Assembly: GCF_027532025.1 (NCBI RefSeq)
Contig: NZ_JAPZSY010000061.1
Coordinates: forward strand, 1 to 57,517
Direction of reading: 5' to 3'
Source of the DNA: Inhella sp.
GTDB taxonomy: Bacteria; Pseudomonadota; Gammaproteobacteria; Burkholderiales; Burkholderiaceae_C
DNA: 57,517 bases
Part shown: positions 1-13,014 of the stretch, in pieces
How the letters are laid out: each line of letters begins with the position of its first letter
Position numbering within the stretch: position 1 is the first letter of the stretch
The notes under the pieces: model-generated
Databases searched by the model: none
Told to the model about the DNA's origin: nothing
Seen by the model: the letters and a program-made list of their open reading frames with translations, nothing else
Program-made: the position numbers and the translations under genes

Positions 1-524
1 CCCAGGCTGAAGGCTTGACCTCACCGACGCTTCGCGCAAGTGCTCGGCTGCACAGACGCCATGCAAAACGCGGTGACCAACGGTGTGCGCCGGTCACCGC
101 GTCAGCGGTTTAGTTCAACGTGTTTTAGGGAGACTGCATAAGACCGGGCGCTGCTGCATAAAAACGTCGGCTCGAGCCACCGCAAGTGCTTGATCTGTCA
201 TGCTTTTATGCCCATTTGACTGTTGTTTCATCCAGTATCAAACTGCGCCCTAAATCGGCCAGCCCTGCAGGTGCTCTGCAGGCAAGGCGCCGATGCCAGG
301 AGGCGATCATGCTGCAAGCCCCTCACGGCCGCGAGGCCGAGTTTGCCCCAGGACCTCGCGGTGTCGCCAGGCGGCATTGAAGGGTGCCCAAGTTGAGCGA
401 GCCGCTACGCGGTCCTTTTTGAAGAGGAAAGATGGCTCACATGCGGGGCGGTCCGCTTGCGGGGGGAGTACCGCCCTAAGCCGGTCCGAGCGCGAACGGC
501 TGCTCTCAGCCACCTCGGGCTGCG
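1..524. other. Left-edge region without a convincing gene
   Basis: No protein-like gene is seen here. Three structures stand out. There is an 11-bp perfect inverted repeat (68-78 / 92-102). The octamer CTGCATAA occurs twice, at 134-141 and 154-161, 20 bp apart. A perfect AGGAGG ribosome-binding site (298-303) sits 5 nt before an ATG at 309 that opens only 23 codons, ending at 380. Base composition between about 110 and 250 is clearly more AT-rich than the flanking genes, which suggests a promoter region, a decayed gene or the edge of a mobile element. No transposase or integrase fragment could be recognised. Confidence 0.5.
68..102 (-). terminator. Hairpin, possible minus-strand terminator
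   Basis: Perfect 11-bp stem (68-78 with 92-102) and a 13-nt loop. Read on the minus strand the stem is followed directly by a short T run (from the AAAA at 65-68), as in an intrinsic terminator. It lies about 420 bp beyond the end of the minus-strand LysR gene, so it may serve that transcript or a gene now lost. Confidence 0.4.
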
Positions 525-1499
525 TCAAGCGGCGGTGCGGCCTGCTGGGTCAGCCGACTCCGGGCGCAGCGCGGCCAAGCCGGGACCGGCCCCCACGGCG
601 GCGGTCAGGTGGTCGACAAAAGCGCGCACGCGGGCGGACAGGTGGCGGTTTTGCGGGTACAGCACATAGAACGGACGCGACCGACCCGCCGCCGCCGGCA
701 AGACCTCGACCAACCGTCCCGCGTGAACGAGGTCTTGGGCCACGAAGTGGTAGATCTGGAACAAGCCGCCGCCCGCCGCCGCCCAGCCCAGGCCGGCCAA
801 CACGTCCTCGTGGACCCGACGCCGGCTCTTGAAGCTGAGGTCGACATCCTGCCCCTCGGGGCTCCGAAACAGCCACGGCATCGGACGGCCGGTGCTGGGC
901 AGCACGAACTGGATGAGCTCGTGACCGCGAAGCTCGTCCACCGTGCGGGGCACGCCGCGCTGCGCCAGGTACTGCGGGGATGCGAACACGCCCACGCTGG
1001 CGTCCTCCAGCTTGCGCGCCACCAAGCGGGAGTCCGGCGGCTCACCCAGCCGGATGGCGATGTCGTGACCGTCCTCGACAAAGTCAACGTTTCGGTTCGA
1101 CACGCTGACCTCCAGCTCCACGCCGGGAAACGCGGCGCTGAACCCGGGCAGCAGCGGCATCAAGCGGTGGTGGCCGTACACCGTGCCCACGCTGACGCGC
1201 AGCAAACCCTGCGGAGCGCTTTGCTGCCCGGTGAGCGCGCGTTCGGCTTCGGCGATCTGATCCAAGGCCTGTTGGCATTGCAGGCGGTAGAGCTCGCCGT
1301 CGCTGGTCAGCCGCACGCTGCGCGTGGTGCGCACGAACAAGCGAACCCCCAGCCGCGCCTCCAAGCGGGCGATGGAGCGACTCACCGAGGCCGGTGTCAG
1401 CCCCAGGCTCTCGGCCGCCGTGGTGAAGCCGCCCAATTCGGCGGCTTTGCAGAACACTTCGATGCTGCCCAATTGAACCGGGTCGAAGGTGCGGCTCAT
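525..1499 (-). CDS. LysR family transcriptional regulator
   Basis: A 324-residue DNA-binding regulator. The N-terminal winged helix-turn-helix covers about residues 8-67 (AAESLGLTPASVSRSIARLE is the recognition part), followed by a LysR substrate-binding domain of the CrgA/DsdC-like type that normally senses a small effector. An upstream in-frame start exists at 1550, but the ATG at 1499 gives the standard LysR N-terminus and avoids running into the neighbouring promoter. It is divergent from the DJ-1/GlcG-like/EamA operon starting at 1625, with 125 bp between them. This is the usual LysR arrangement, so those genes are its most likely targets. The effector cannot be read from the sequence. 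Confidence 0.9.
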   Translation of the reverse strand: MSRTFDPVQLGSIEVFCKAAELGGFTTAAESLGLTPASVSRSIARLEARLGVRLFVRTTRSVRLTSDGELYRLQCQQALDQIAEAERALTGQQSAPQGLLRVSVGTVYGHHRLMPLLPGFSAAFPGVELEVSVSNRNVDFVEDGHDIAIRLGEPPDSRLVARKLEDASVGVFASPQYLAQRGVPRTVDELRGHELIQFVLPSTGRPMPWLFRSPEGQDVDLSFKSRRRVHEDVLAGLGWAAAGGGLFQIYHFVAQDLVHAGRLVEVLPAAAGRSRPFYVLYPQNRHLSARVRAFVDHLTAAVGAGPGLAALRPESADPAGRTAA

Positions 1500-1624
1500 T
1501 TGTTCATCCAGGTAATGAAAGACCTTCCATCGGCGCAGTTTATTTGCCATTCATGGATGCCTACAGTGCGGCCATCGCTGCGCAGCCCATGGCGCCCAAC
1601 CCCGACCTCTGCCGAAAGCACCCG

Positions 1625-2332
1625 ATGGCAACCCGCATCCTGATGATCGTCACCTCCAACGCCCGCATGGGCGACAGCGGCCGCCCCACTGGCCTGTGGG
1701 CCGAAGAATTGGCCGCGCCCTACTACGCCCTGGCCGATGCCGGGGCCCAGGTCACCTTGGCCTCTGCGGCGGGCGGCGCCGCCCCCATCGACCCCGGCAG
1801 CATCAAGCCTCGGGGGGACAACGAGGCGGTGGTCGAGCGCTTCCTGGACGACGGCGCTTTGCAGGCGCGCATCGCCGCCACGGCTCGCGCGGCCGACCAC
1901 GGCGGCGCCGACTTCGACGCCATCTTCTTCCCCGGCGGCCACGGCACCTTGTGGGACCTGCCCCTCGATGCCGGCGTCACCCAAGCCGTGGAGCGCGCCT
2001 TCGCCGCCGGCCGGCTCATCGCCTCGGTGTGCCACGGCGCTGCGGGGCTGGTGAGCGCGAAGGGACCCGATGGCCGCTCCATCGTTGCAGGGCGGCGCAT
2101 CAATGCCTTCACCAACGCAGAAGAAGCCGCGGTGGGGTTGGACCAGGTGGTGCCCTTCCTGCTGGAGACCCGGTTGCGCGAGCTGGGCGCGCGCTTCGAA
2201 GCCGGACCCTTGTGGCAGCCCTTTGCCCTTCGAGACGGGTCGCTGATCACGGGTCAGAACCCGGCCTCGTCCAAGGCCGTGGCCGACCTGGTGCTCAGCG
2301 CGCTGTCCGAGCCGAAGCGCCACGCCGCCTGA
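1625..2332 (+). CDS. DJ-1/PfpI family protein (Hsp31-like clade)
   Basis: A 235-residue class-I glutamine amidotransferase-like protein. The nucleophile elbow is ASVCHGAAG with Cys136 and adjacent His137, and the acidic partner lies in PTGLWAEE (Glu27 or Glu28). This is the layout of the Hsp31 clade, whose members act as glyoxalase III-like or protein-repair enzymes. FFPGGHGTLWDLP is a further family signature. The ATG at 1625 is preferred over an in-frame start at 1544 because it begins at the first beta strand of the fold. It is the first gene of an operon with a GlcG-like protein and an EamA exporter, divergent from a LysR regulator. Handling of a reactive carbonyl or similar stress is plausible but inferred. 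Confidence 0.85.
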   Translation: MATRILMIVTSNARMGDSGRPTGLWAEELAAPYYALADAGAQVTLASAAGGAAPIDPGSIKPRGDNEAVVERFLDDGALQARIAATARAADHGGADFDAIFFPGGHGTLWDLPLDAGVTQAVERAFAAGRLIASVCHGAAGLVSAKGPDGRSIVAGRRINAFTNAEEAAVGLDQVVPFLLETRLRELGARFEAGPLWQPFALRDGSLITGQNPASSKAVADLVLSALSEPKRHAA

Positions 2333-2379
2333 TGACGAGAACCCCCATCCCCACCCACCCATCGATTCAAGGACCGCCC

Positions 2380-2868
2380 ATGACCATCCGTCAACACCTG
2401 CCTCGACTCATCCTGGCCGGGGCCCTGGCAGGCCTCGCCGCCACCGCGGCCGCACAGGCCATGCGCCCCACCCTGACGCTCGACACGGCCCGGAAGATGG
2501 CGGTGGGCTGCGAAGAGCGGGCCCGGAAGGAGGGCTGGACCATGAGCATCGCCGTGGTTGATGCCGGTGGGCAGCTCAAGTACTTCAGCCGCGCCGACGA
2601 CACGATCGGGATCAGCATCGGGCTGGCCCAGGCCAAGGCCCGCACGTCGGCCAGCGTGCCGGTGTCGACCCGCAAGTTCCGCGAGATCGCGCGCGGTAAC
2701 GCGCTCGGCCTCGAACTCACTCCAGGCGCCAGCACGGTGGCCGGTGGCCTGCCGGTCATGGCCCAAGGCATGCACATCGGCGGCATCGGGGTCAGCGGGG
2801 CCAGCGAGGACCAGGACGAAGTGTGCGCACAGGCCGGACTGGACGCTGCCCGTGACGGATTGAAGTAG
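2380..2868 (+). CDS. GlcG/HbpS-like (DUF336) exported protein
   Basis: A 162-residue protein with a clear signal peptide (about residues 1-27, ending AATAAAQA). It is followed by a single GlcG/HbpS domain, recognised by MSIAVVDAGGQLKYFSRADD, the ARTSASVPVSTRKF helix and the glycine-rich HIGGIGVSGASEDQDE tail. Members bind haem or small organic ligands; the ligand here is unknown. The long reading frame that extends upstream to 1696 overlaps the DJ-1 gene out of frame and is not the real start. The ATG at 2380 begins the signal peptide. It lies 47 bp after the DJ-1 gene and 14 bp before the EamA exporter gene, so the three are very probably co-transcribed. Confidence 0.85.
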   Translation: MTIRQHLPRLILAGALAGLAATAAAQAMRPTLTLDTARKMAVGCEERARKEGWTMSIAVVDAGGQLKYFSRADDTIGISIGLAQAKARTSASVPVSTRKFREIARGNALGLELTPGASTVAGGLPVMAQGMHIGGIGVSGASEDQDEVCAQAGLDAARDGLK

Positions 2869-2882
2869 CCGGACCCCGGACC

Positions 2883-3797
2883 ATGACGCGCACCCACGCC
2901 CTCGGTGCCCTGCTGCTGTGCGCCTTCGTGGGCGGCACCGGTTGGTGGCCGTTCCGCGCGCTGCAGGAGCGCGGGCTGCATCCCTTGTGGACGCTGGGGC
3001 TCGTCTATGCCGTCGCCGTGCTGGCCCTCGGCCCCAGCGCCCTGCGACCGGGCCCCCTGGGCGGACGCTCGCCCCTGCAGCAGGTGCTCTCCAGCCCCCC
3101 GCTGTGGGCGCTGGGGGCCGCCTTCGGCACGATGAATGCCGCGTTCTTCTGGTCGGTGTCCATCGGCGACGTGATCCGGGCCGTGCTGCTGTTCAACCTG
3201 ATGCCCCTGTGGGCCGCGCTGTTGGCGTGGTGGCTGCTGGGCGAACGCCCCACGCGGCGCAGCGGCTTGGGCGTGGCGCTGGCGCTGGCCGGCGCCGCCT
3301 GGGTGCTGTGGCCGTCCGACCGCGCCTGGGAGGGCTGGCGCAGCCTGCCCTGGCCGCGCGAGCCCGCCGACGGGCTCGCCTTGCTGGGCGGTGCGGCCTT
3401 CGCCTTGAACAACGTGCTGCTGCGCCGCCACGCCGAGCAGCCGCAGCCGGCCCAGGTGTTGGCCATGTTCCTCGGCGGTATGGGGGTGGCCGGCACCGTG
3501 GCCTTGGCCCTGCATGCCGCCGGGCAACTGCCAGGCATGCCGCCTGTCGCACCGGGGTGGCTGGGCATCACCGCGCTGCTGTCGCTGTGGTTCCTGCTGG
3601 GGAACTGTGCTTTGCAATACGGCGCCACCCGTCTGCCGGCCAACACCACGTCGGTCACGATGCTCAGCGAGATCGTGTTCGCGGCCGCATCGGCGGTGGT
3701 GCTGGGTGGCAGCCAACCCACGCTGGCGATGCTGGGTGGCGGTGCCCTGATCTTTGCGGCGGCCTGGCTGAGCGCCCGCACCCCGGCGTCGACCTAG
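2883..3797 (+). CDS. EamA/DMT family transporter
   Basis: A 304-residue inner-membrane protein of the drug/metabolite transporter superfamily, with about ten hydrophobic segments arranged as two repeated EamA halves (about residues 5-140 and 160-300). Such proteins usually export amino acids, nucleosides or small metabolites; the substrate is not predictable. It starts 14 bp after the GlcG-like gene and closes the operon. Its TAG stop lies inside an 8-bp sequence (3794-3801) that is repeated in inverted orientation at 3897-3904. Confidence 0.85.
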   Translation: MTRTHALGALLLCAFVGGTGWWPFRALQERGLHPLWTLGLVYAVAVLALGPSALRPGPLGGRSPLQQVLSSPPLWALGAAFGTMNAAFFWSVSIGDVIRAVLLFNLMPLWAALLAWWLLGERPTRRSGLGVALALAGAAWVLWPSDRAWEGWRSLPWPREPADGLALLGGAAFALNNVLLRRHAEQPQPAQVLAMFLGGMGVAGTVALALHAAGQLPGMPPVAPGWLGITALLSLWFLLGNCALQYGATRLPANTTSVTMLSEIVFAAASAVVLGGSQPTLAMLGGGALIFAAAWLSARTPAST

Positions 3798-4108
3798 GAG
3801 TCTGCGCGGCAGAGGCCCAGGCCGCCCACGGAGCTCGGCCCCAAGGGTGGCCCCTGGATCCGGCGCATGCGTTGTCGCTCCTTCTTGTGGACACGAACTC
3901 CTAGCAGTCCGCCCATCGACCGCAGCGCTCCACTGCTTCCCGTCTCGTTGCCCCACCACTCGGCCATGGGGCAGCCAAACTGGCAAGAAGGGTCCGCGCT
4001 GGGGGGTCGATGCCCGCTTTCGCGGCGCCAGGTCCGACACGCACCCTGCGCACCCGGCCCACCCAACCGCCTCCGACCCGGCGCCAGCAAGGCGGCGCCC
4101 GCATCGGC
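3798..4108. other. Intergenic region between convergent genes, no gene seen
   Basis: 311 bp between the EamA gene and the convergent NmrA-type gene. Reading frames exist on both strands, but none resembles a protein family, and their composition (Arg, Pro and Gly rich) is typical of non-coding high-GC DNA. Two short inverted repeats were found: CTAGGAGT (3794-3801) with ACTCCTAG (3897-3904), and CATCGACC (3914-3921) with GGTCGATG (4005-4012). No classical terminator was found. Confidence 0.5.
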
Positions 4109-4966
4109 TCAGCGCCAGGCGGCCGCGTGCTCGCGAGCAAAGGCGTCGAACGTGCGGGGCGCGTGGCCCGTCAAGCGCTTCACGTCGTCGCTCAAGCCAG
4201 CGGCCCACCCTTGCTTGATGACGTGGTTCAGGCTCATCAGCCAGTCGATCAAGGTCGGCGCGAAGCCCATCTGCGTCATCGCCTCGACGGCTGCGGCCTC
4301 GGGCACATCCACGTAGCGGATCTCGCGACCCACCGCCCGGGAAATGGCCGCCACGCTCTGCGCATCGGTCAAGGCCTCGCCGCCGGTCAAGGTGTAGACC
4401 GCGCCGACATGCGCCGCTGGATCGGCCAGCACCAGGGCCGCCACCTCCGCGATGTCGCGCACATCGATGAGGCCTACGGCCCCCTCCCCGCGCGGCGCGT
4501 ACACCGCACTCGCCGCTTGGATGGAACCGGCATAGAAGTTCAGGTGGTTCTGCATGAAGCTGCTCGGCCGCAGCAGGGTGAAGGGGATGCCACTGGCCAT
4601 GACCCGATCGTCGATCTCCCCATGCACCCGGGCCAGCGAGGCCGGGCTGTGGGCGTCGGCGCCGGCGCCGGACGAGCGGACGATGTGCTTGACGCCCGCC
4701 GCCTTCGCCGCGTCCACAGCGTTGCGTGCCATCTCCTCGATGCCTGGCACCAGCGGCAGCAGCAAGAACAGCGTGTCCACGCCGGCGAACGCCGCCTGCA
4801 GCGAGTCGAGCTGGGTGAAGTCGCCCTGCACTTCGCGCAGGCCCGCCGGCGCCGTGCCGGGGCGGCTGCTCATGACCTGGAAGTCGGCGCCTCGGGCGCC
4901 CAATGCGGCCACGAGAGCGCGGCCGATGTTGCCGCTGGCGCCGGTGACCAAGATGCGGTTGCTCAT
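4109..4966 (-). CDS. NmrA-type NAD(P)-binding oxidoreductase
   Basis: A 285-residue atypical short-chain dehydrogenase. The Rossmann motif is TGASGNIG at residues 8-15, followed by an NmrA/azoreductase-like body (FLLLPLVPGIEEMARNAVDA; HIVRSSGAGADA; LLRPSSFMQN). There is no classical Tyr-x-x-x-Lys, as in quinone-oxidoreductase 2-like or redox-sensing NmrA members. An upstream frame reaches 5047, but the ATG at 4966 is chosen because AAGGAA lies just upstream and the Rossmann strand begins at once. It is divergent from the LysR gene at 5069 with about 100 bp between, so it is probably that regulator's target. Substrate unknown. Confidence 0.85.
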   Translation of the reverse strand: MSNRILVTGASGNIGRALVAALGARGADFQVMSSRPGTAPAGLREVQGDFTQLDSLQAAFAGVDTLFLLLPLVPGIEEMARNAVDAAKAAGVKHIVRSSGAGADAHSPASLARVHGEIDDRVMASGIPFTLLRPSSFMQNHLNFYAGSIQAASAVYAPRGEGAVGLIDVRDIAEVAALVLADPAAHVGAVYTLTGGEALTDAQSVAAISRAVGREIRYVDVPEAAAVEAMTQMGFAPTLIDWLMSLNHVIKQGWAAGLSDDVKRLTGHAPRTFDAFAREHAAAWR

Positions 4967-5068
4967 GACAAGTTCCTTTCGGTGGGGGTTGCGATGAACC
5001 ACACTGTAGGAACCGATCACAACAACCGGAAGACAATGCAGGATCAATCATCTTCAACCCGCAGTTGA

Positions 5069-6016
5069 ATGACCAACCTCGCACTGTTGGCCTCCTTCAC
5101 CGCCGCGGCCGAAGCCGGCACCTTCACCGCCGCGGCCGCTCGGCTGGACCTGACGCCCGCCGCCGTCAGCAAGAACGTCGCTCGGCTGGAGGCCGAATTG
5201 GGGGTGCGTCTGTTCAACCGCTCCACGCGTCAATTGCGGCTCACGGCCGAGGGCGACACCTTCCGGCAACGGGCCGCCGCGGCTTTGCGCATGCTGGACG
5301 AAGCCCTGGCCGAGGTGGGCCGCACCCGGGGCGCGCCCGTCGGCCGCGTGCGCATTTCGGTCGGGGTGTCCTTTGGGCGGCGCTACGTGCTGCCACTGCT
5401 GCCCGACCTCACCACGGCCCACCCCCAGCTGCAAATCGAACTGAGCCTGGACAACCGTACCGTGGACCTGCTGGCCGAAGGCTTCGACATCGGCATCCGC
5501 GGCGGGGTCATCCCCGACTCCGGGCTCGTGGCCCGTCGCATCGCCAAGCTGCCCCTCGTGCTGGTGGCCTCGCCCAGCTACCTGCGCCGGCATGGCGCGC
5601 CCAACACCCCGGACGACTTGACACAACACCGGCTGCTCGGCGTTCGGCTGTCCAGTGGGCAGGAGATCCCGTGGCGCTTTCGAAAACCGAGCGGGCGCGG
5701 CAGCGTGGAGCGGCCCGTGAACGCCCCGCTGTGGCTGTCGGACCCCGAGGCGCTGCTCGACCCGGCCCTCGCCCACGCGGGCATCGCCCAGTTGGGCCTG
5801 CACCACGCCATGCCCTTTTTGCGCTCCGGGCGACTCAAGGCCGTGCTCACGCAGCAGCACGACCCCGGGCAGCGCGAAATCGTCATGCACTACCCGCACC
5901 GGCAGTACCTGGCCCCGCGGGTTCGGGTCGTCGTCGACGCCTTGCTTGGCGCCCTGGCCCAAGACCCCGACCTCACCGCGACCCGGGAGTCGCTGCCCGC
6001 GTCCTGGCTCGGCTGA
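5069..6016 (+). CDS. LysR family transcriptional regulator
   Basis: A 315-residue LysR-type activator or repressor. The helix-turn-helix at about residues 5-60 includes LDLTPAAVSKNVARLEAELG, and a CrgA-like effector-binding domain follows (DIGIRGGVIPDSGLVARRI is typical). It is divergent from the NmrA-type oxidoreductase gene. The intergenic strip 4967-5068 must hold both promoters and the regulator's binding sites. It resembles the first LysR protein in this window in domain type but faces an unrelated target gene. Confidence 0.9.
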   Translation: MTNLALLASFTAAAEAGTFTAAAARLDLTPAAVSKNVARLEAELGVRLFNRSTRQLRLTAEGDTFRQRAAAALRMLDEALAEVGRTRGAPVGRVRISVGVSFGRRYVLPLLPDLTTAHPQLQIELSLDNRTVDLLAEGFDIGIRGGVIPDSGLVARRIAKLPLVLVASPSYLRRHGAPNTPDDLTQHRLLGVRLSSGQEIPWRFRKPSGRGSVERPVNAPLWLSDPEALLDPALAHAGIAQLGLHHAMPFLRSGRLKAVLTQQHDPGQREIVMHYPHRQYLAPRVRVVVDALLGALAQDPDLTATRESLPASWLG

Positions 6017-6057
6017 GGGCCACGCCCCACACGGCGCTCCCGTTGGACCCCGAGCGC

Positions 6058-9910
<3,853 letters not shown>

Positions 9911-9924
<14 letters not shown>

Positions 9925-11515
9925 CCGACCACCCTTGCAGCAAACGATGCACCCAGTGTTCGACCTGGGCGTCGCCCAGCGGGTGGGTGACCAGCCACGC
10001 GTCGGCCACCCTGGCCGACTGGAGCCGGGCTTCATCCAGGTTGCTGACCACCACGACCAAGCGCGCCGTGGGGCTGCGCTGGTGCAGCCGTTCGGCCAGC
10101 GACCAAGCGTCTTGGGGCGATTCCCGCGCATCCACCAGCAGCAGGTCGGGCGGCACGGCTGCGATAGAGCTCAAGGCCTCTGCCTCCAGCGGGGTGCATG
10201 ACGACCGCAAGCCCGGGATGTGGCGCCGCAAGGTCTGGGCCCAAGCTTGCAAATCGCCGACGGAGGGACCCAGCGCCAGCAGCGCCAAGGGCGCCTGGTT
10301 CAGGCTGCCGCCCTCGTGCCCCGGCCGCCAGCGCTGCAACCAGGCCCGAAAGTCCGCCTCCGGCATCGGGCGGGCCCACAGGTAGCCCTGCACCTGATGA
10401 ACGCCTTGATGGCGCAACGCGCGCCATTGCCCCAACTCTTCGACCCCCTCGGCCACCAGCTCCATGCCCAAACCCGTGCCGAAGGCCACCGTGGCCTGCA
10501 CGATGCGATCGACCTTGTGGTCGCGCCCGATGCGACGCACGAAGCCGCCGTCGATCTTCAATTCGCTGAACGGCAAGTCGGCCAACTGAGCCAAGCTGGA
10601 ATAGCCGGTGCCGAAGTCGTCGATCGACAGCTTGACGCGCATGAGCGCCAAGCGGTTCAAAGTCTCCAGCGAGGCCGACCGATTCGCCATCAGGCGCGAC
10701 TCGGTGATCTCCAGCGTCAAGTCCTCCAGCGCCACGCCGGCCGCCCGCGCCCGATCGCTGACCTGCTCGGGCAGGTCGAGCCGGTCGGTGCAATCCATGG
10801 AAAGGTTGACCGCCGCGCGCAATGGCCATCCCAGCGCATGCCAAGCCGCCAAGTCTTTCAGCACCTGCTCGAAGATGCACACGAACAGCGGCCACGACAG
10901 ACCCGCGGCCTCCATGGCGGGCACAAAGCGCGCTGGGCTGATGGCCGGACCCTGGGGAGGCATCCAGCGCGCCAGGGCTTCCACCCCCATCACCCGCAGG
11001 GAGTACGCGTCCACCTTCGGCTGGTACCAGGGGCGGATCGTTCCATCGGCGAGCGCACGCTCCAAATCCGCCCGATCCAAGGCCAGCGGTTCGTCTTGGG
11101 CGCGCGGGGGCTCGGTCCAAACCGCTTGGGGCCCCTCGCAGCGCTGCAGCAAAGCCTCCAAGGCGTCCAACTCAGCCGGCTTGGGCAGCCCACCGATCAT
11201 CTGCAAACCCAAAGTGCGCCCGAACTCCACCACGCTGGCCAACAAATCCGGCCGCGTGCCACTGACGAGCAACACCTGGATGGGCAAGCGCAAATCGGCC
11301 AACTGGTGCAAAAAGCGCGGGCCGTCCACCTCGGGCATGTCCAGGTCGCTCACCACCACGTCCACCGCGCGCTGCTTCAGCTCCAGCAGCGCCGCTTCGG
11401 CTCGCGTATGGACGAGCACGCGCCCCACCCCAATGGCTTGCAACTGCTCGACGAGGATGTCCAGATAGAGCGGATCGTCGTCCAGCGCCAGGACAACGCG
11501 CTGCGCCAAACTCAT
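9911..11515 (-). CDS. Response regulator with EAL domain and C-terminal degenerate receiver-like domain
   Basis: A 534-residue c-di-GMP phosphodiesterase under phosphorelay control. The N-terminal receiver (1-125) has the acidic pocket LALDDDP and the acceptor Asp57 (VVSDLDMP). The EAL domain (about 145-395) keeps the known catalytic signatures: Glu179 in VEALARW, Asn237, LEITES (Glu269), the Asp299-Asp300 pair in IDDFGTGYSS, Lys320 and Glu356 in VAEGVE. Hydrolysis of c-di-GMP is therefore likely. Residues 405-530 form an extra receiver-like fold in which the acidic pocket is gone (LALLALGPS), although an Asp sits near the acceptor position (LLLVDARES). It overlaps the hybrid kinase gene by 14 nt and is probably phosphorylated by it. 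Confidence 0.92.
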
Positions 11516-11746
11516 GCGGCGACTCGGTGGGAGGGATGAGGGCCCGAAGGCTAACCCGATACCCGTGACAAAAGTCTCAGGAAATCATCGGGGTGGACTT
11601 GACGAAGACGATGTTGCCGTTTGCAAGCAACACCCTCGGCCCGCCCCGGCCGCAGCCGTGACCCGGGAAGTCCGCAATACCGACGCGCGGCTTACAGGCG
11701 TCGAATTCAGCCCTGCGGCCGACCCCGATGCCGCACGGAGACCCCC

Positions 11747-12838
11747 ATGACCGCTCGGTTTCGTCCGCTGCTCGGTGCGGCCTGGATGCTGCTGGCCAGC
11801 TCGGCCTTCGCCCTCAGTTGCGGCAACAACGACGGCCTGAGGTGCCTGGGCGAAGCCCAGCAGTACGGCCCAGGCTTCAACCCCAGCGTGGGCTTCGGCG
11901 GTTTCGGCGGCGGCAAGTGCACCGCCACCAAGACCCCGGTCGTCTTCGTTCACGGCAACGGCGACAGCGCCATCAGCTTCGACATGCCGCCCGGCACCGT
12001 CAGCGGCTACAGCAAACCCACCCTGTCGATCTATGCCGAGCTCAAGGCCCGCGGCTACAACGACTGCGAGCTGTTCGGCGTCACCTACTTGTCCAGCAGC
12101 GAGCGCGTCGCCCTGCAGTACAACCAGCACCACAGCGGCAAGTACGCCATCTTGAAAACCTTCATCGACCAAGTGAAGGCCTACACCGGCAAGTCCCAAG
12201 TCGACATCGTGGCGCACTCCCTGGGCTCGAGCATGGCCCTCGCCACGCTGCAGTACAGCGGCTCCTGGGGCAGCGTGCGCCGGTTCATCAACATCTCCGG
12301 CGGGCTGCGTGGCCTGGCCACTTGTTACTACACGGGTTACGCCAACCCCCTGGCGACCACCTGCGGCTCGCAAAACCTGTACGACACCACCCGCTTCGGT
12401 TTCTTCCCTGAAGGCTGGTACTACGGCGTTTGGGTCACCAACCGCTGGACCGGCAGCGGCACCTCGCAATCCTTGCGCAACATGCCGGCCAACCGCCCCA
12501 CCGTGGCCTTCTACACCCTGTCCGCCGGCTTCAAGGACGAAGTGAGCTGCGCCACGGCCAGCTTCGTGGTCGGATGCGACCAAACGGCCAAGTTCACCCC
12601 CGCCAGCAACGTCAGGGCGCAAATCCAAGTCGGCGCGGGCAGTAACGCCACCCAAGTGGACTGGAACTGGGCCGATGGCAGCCCGCTGAACGTCGGCGGT
12701 GGCGACGGCTCCAACGGCGTGGGCCACTTCCGGGCCAAGTCCAACACCGGCGCCATCGTGCAGCGCATGCTGCTCACGAACTGCACCGGGCTGGACTGCG
12801 CCAGCGCGTACACCGCCGGGCCGAAGACGCTTTACTGA
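11747..12838 (+). CDS. phaZ7: Extracellular PHB depolymerase, PhaZ7 type
   Basis: A 363-residue secreted alpha/beta hydrolase. A signal peptide (about 1-23) is followed by a mature part that matches my recollection of the Paucimonas lemoignei PhaZ7 sequence along its whole length, for example GGFGGGKCTATKTPV, VFVHGNGD, the tyrosine-rich GWYYGVWV and GVGHFR. The predicted triad Ser158 (AHSLG), Asp264 (FKDE) and His327 (VGHF) keeps almost exactly the spacing of PhaZ7 Ser136-Asp242-His306. That enzyme attacks native, amorphous polyhydroxybutyrate and is unrelated to the common denatured-PHB depolymerases; it has no separate binding domain, and none is seen here. The ATG at 11747 was chosen because it opens the signal peptide. 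A general lipase function is the main alternative. Confidence 0.88.
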   Translation: MTARFRPLLGAAWMLLASSAFALSCGNNDGLRCLGEAQQYGPGFNPSVGFGGFGGGKCTATKTPVVFVHGNGDSAISFDMPPGTVSGYSKPTLSIYAELKARGYNDCELFGVTYLSSSERVALQYNQHHSGKYAILKTFIDQVKAYTGKSQVDIVAHSLGSSMALATLQYSGSWGSVRRFINISGGLRGLATCYYTGYANPLATTCGSQNLYDTTRFGFFPEGWYYGVWVTNRWTGSGTSQSLRNMPANRPTVAFYTLSAGFKDEVSCATASFVVGCDQTAKFTPASNVRAQIQVGAGSNATQVDWNWADGSPLNVGGGDGSNGVGHFRAKSNTGAIVQRMLLTNCTGLDCASAYTAGPKTLY

Positions 12839-13014
12839 GGCCCAGGCCCAGGCCCTGGCCAGAGGCCGCGGCCATGCCAAGGGACAGAGTCGACCTTCGG
12901 CTGGAGAACCACAGCCCCTGAGTGAGGGGGTTGGAATCGCCCACGAGGGATTGGCCGTCGTTAGACTTGTAAGCATTTGCTACTTTTGCTTCGGCCCACG
13001 CCGCAACCTCCAGC

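Noticed and set aside
2391-5084. Minus-strand open frame of nearly 900 codons
   Set aside because: It crosses four genes with recognisable products on other frames. Its Arg/Gly/Pro-rich translation has no domain.
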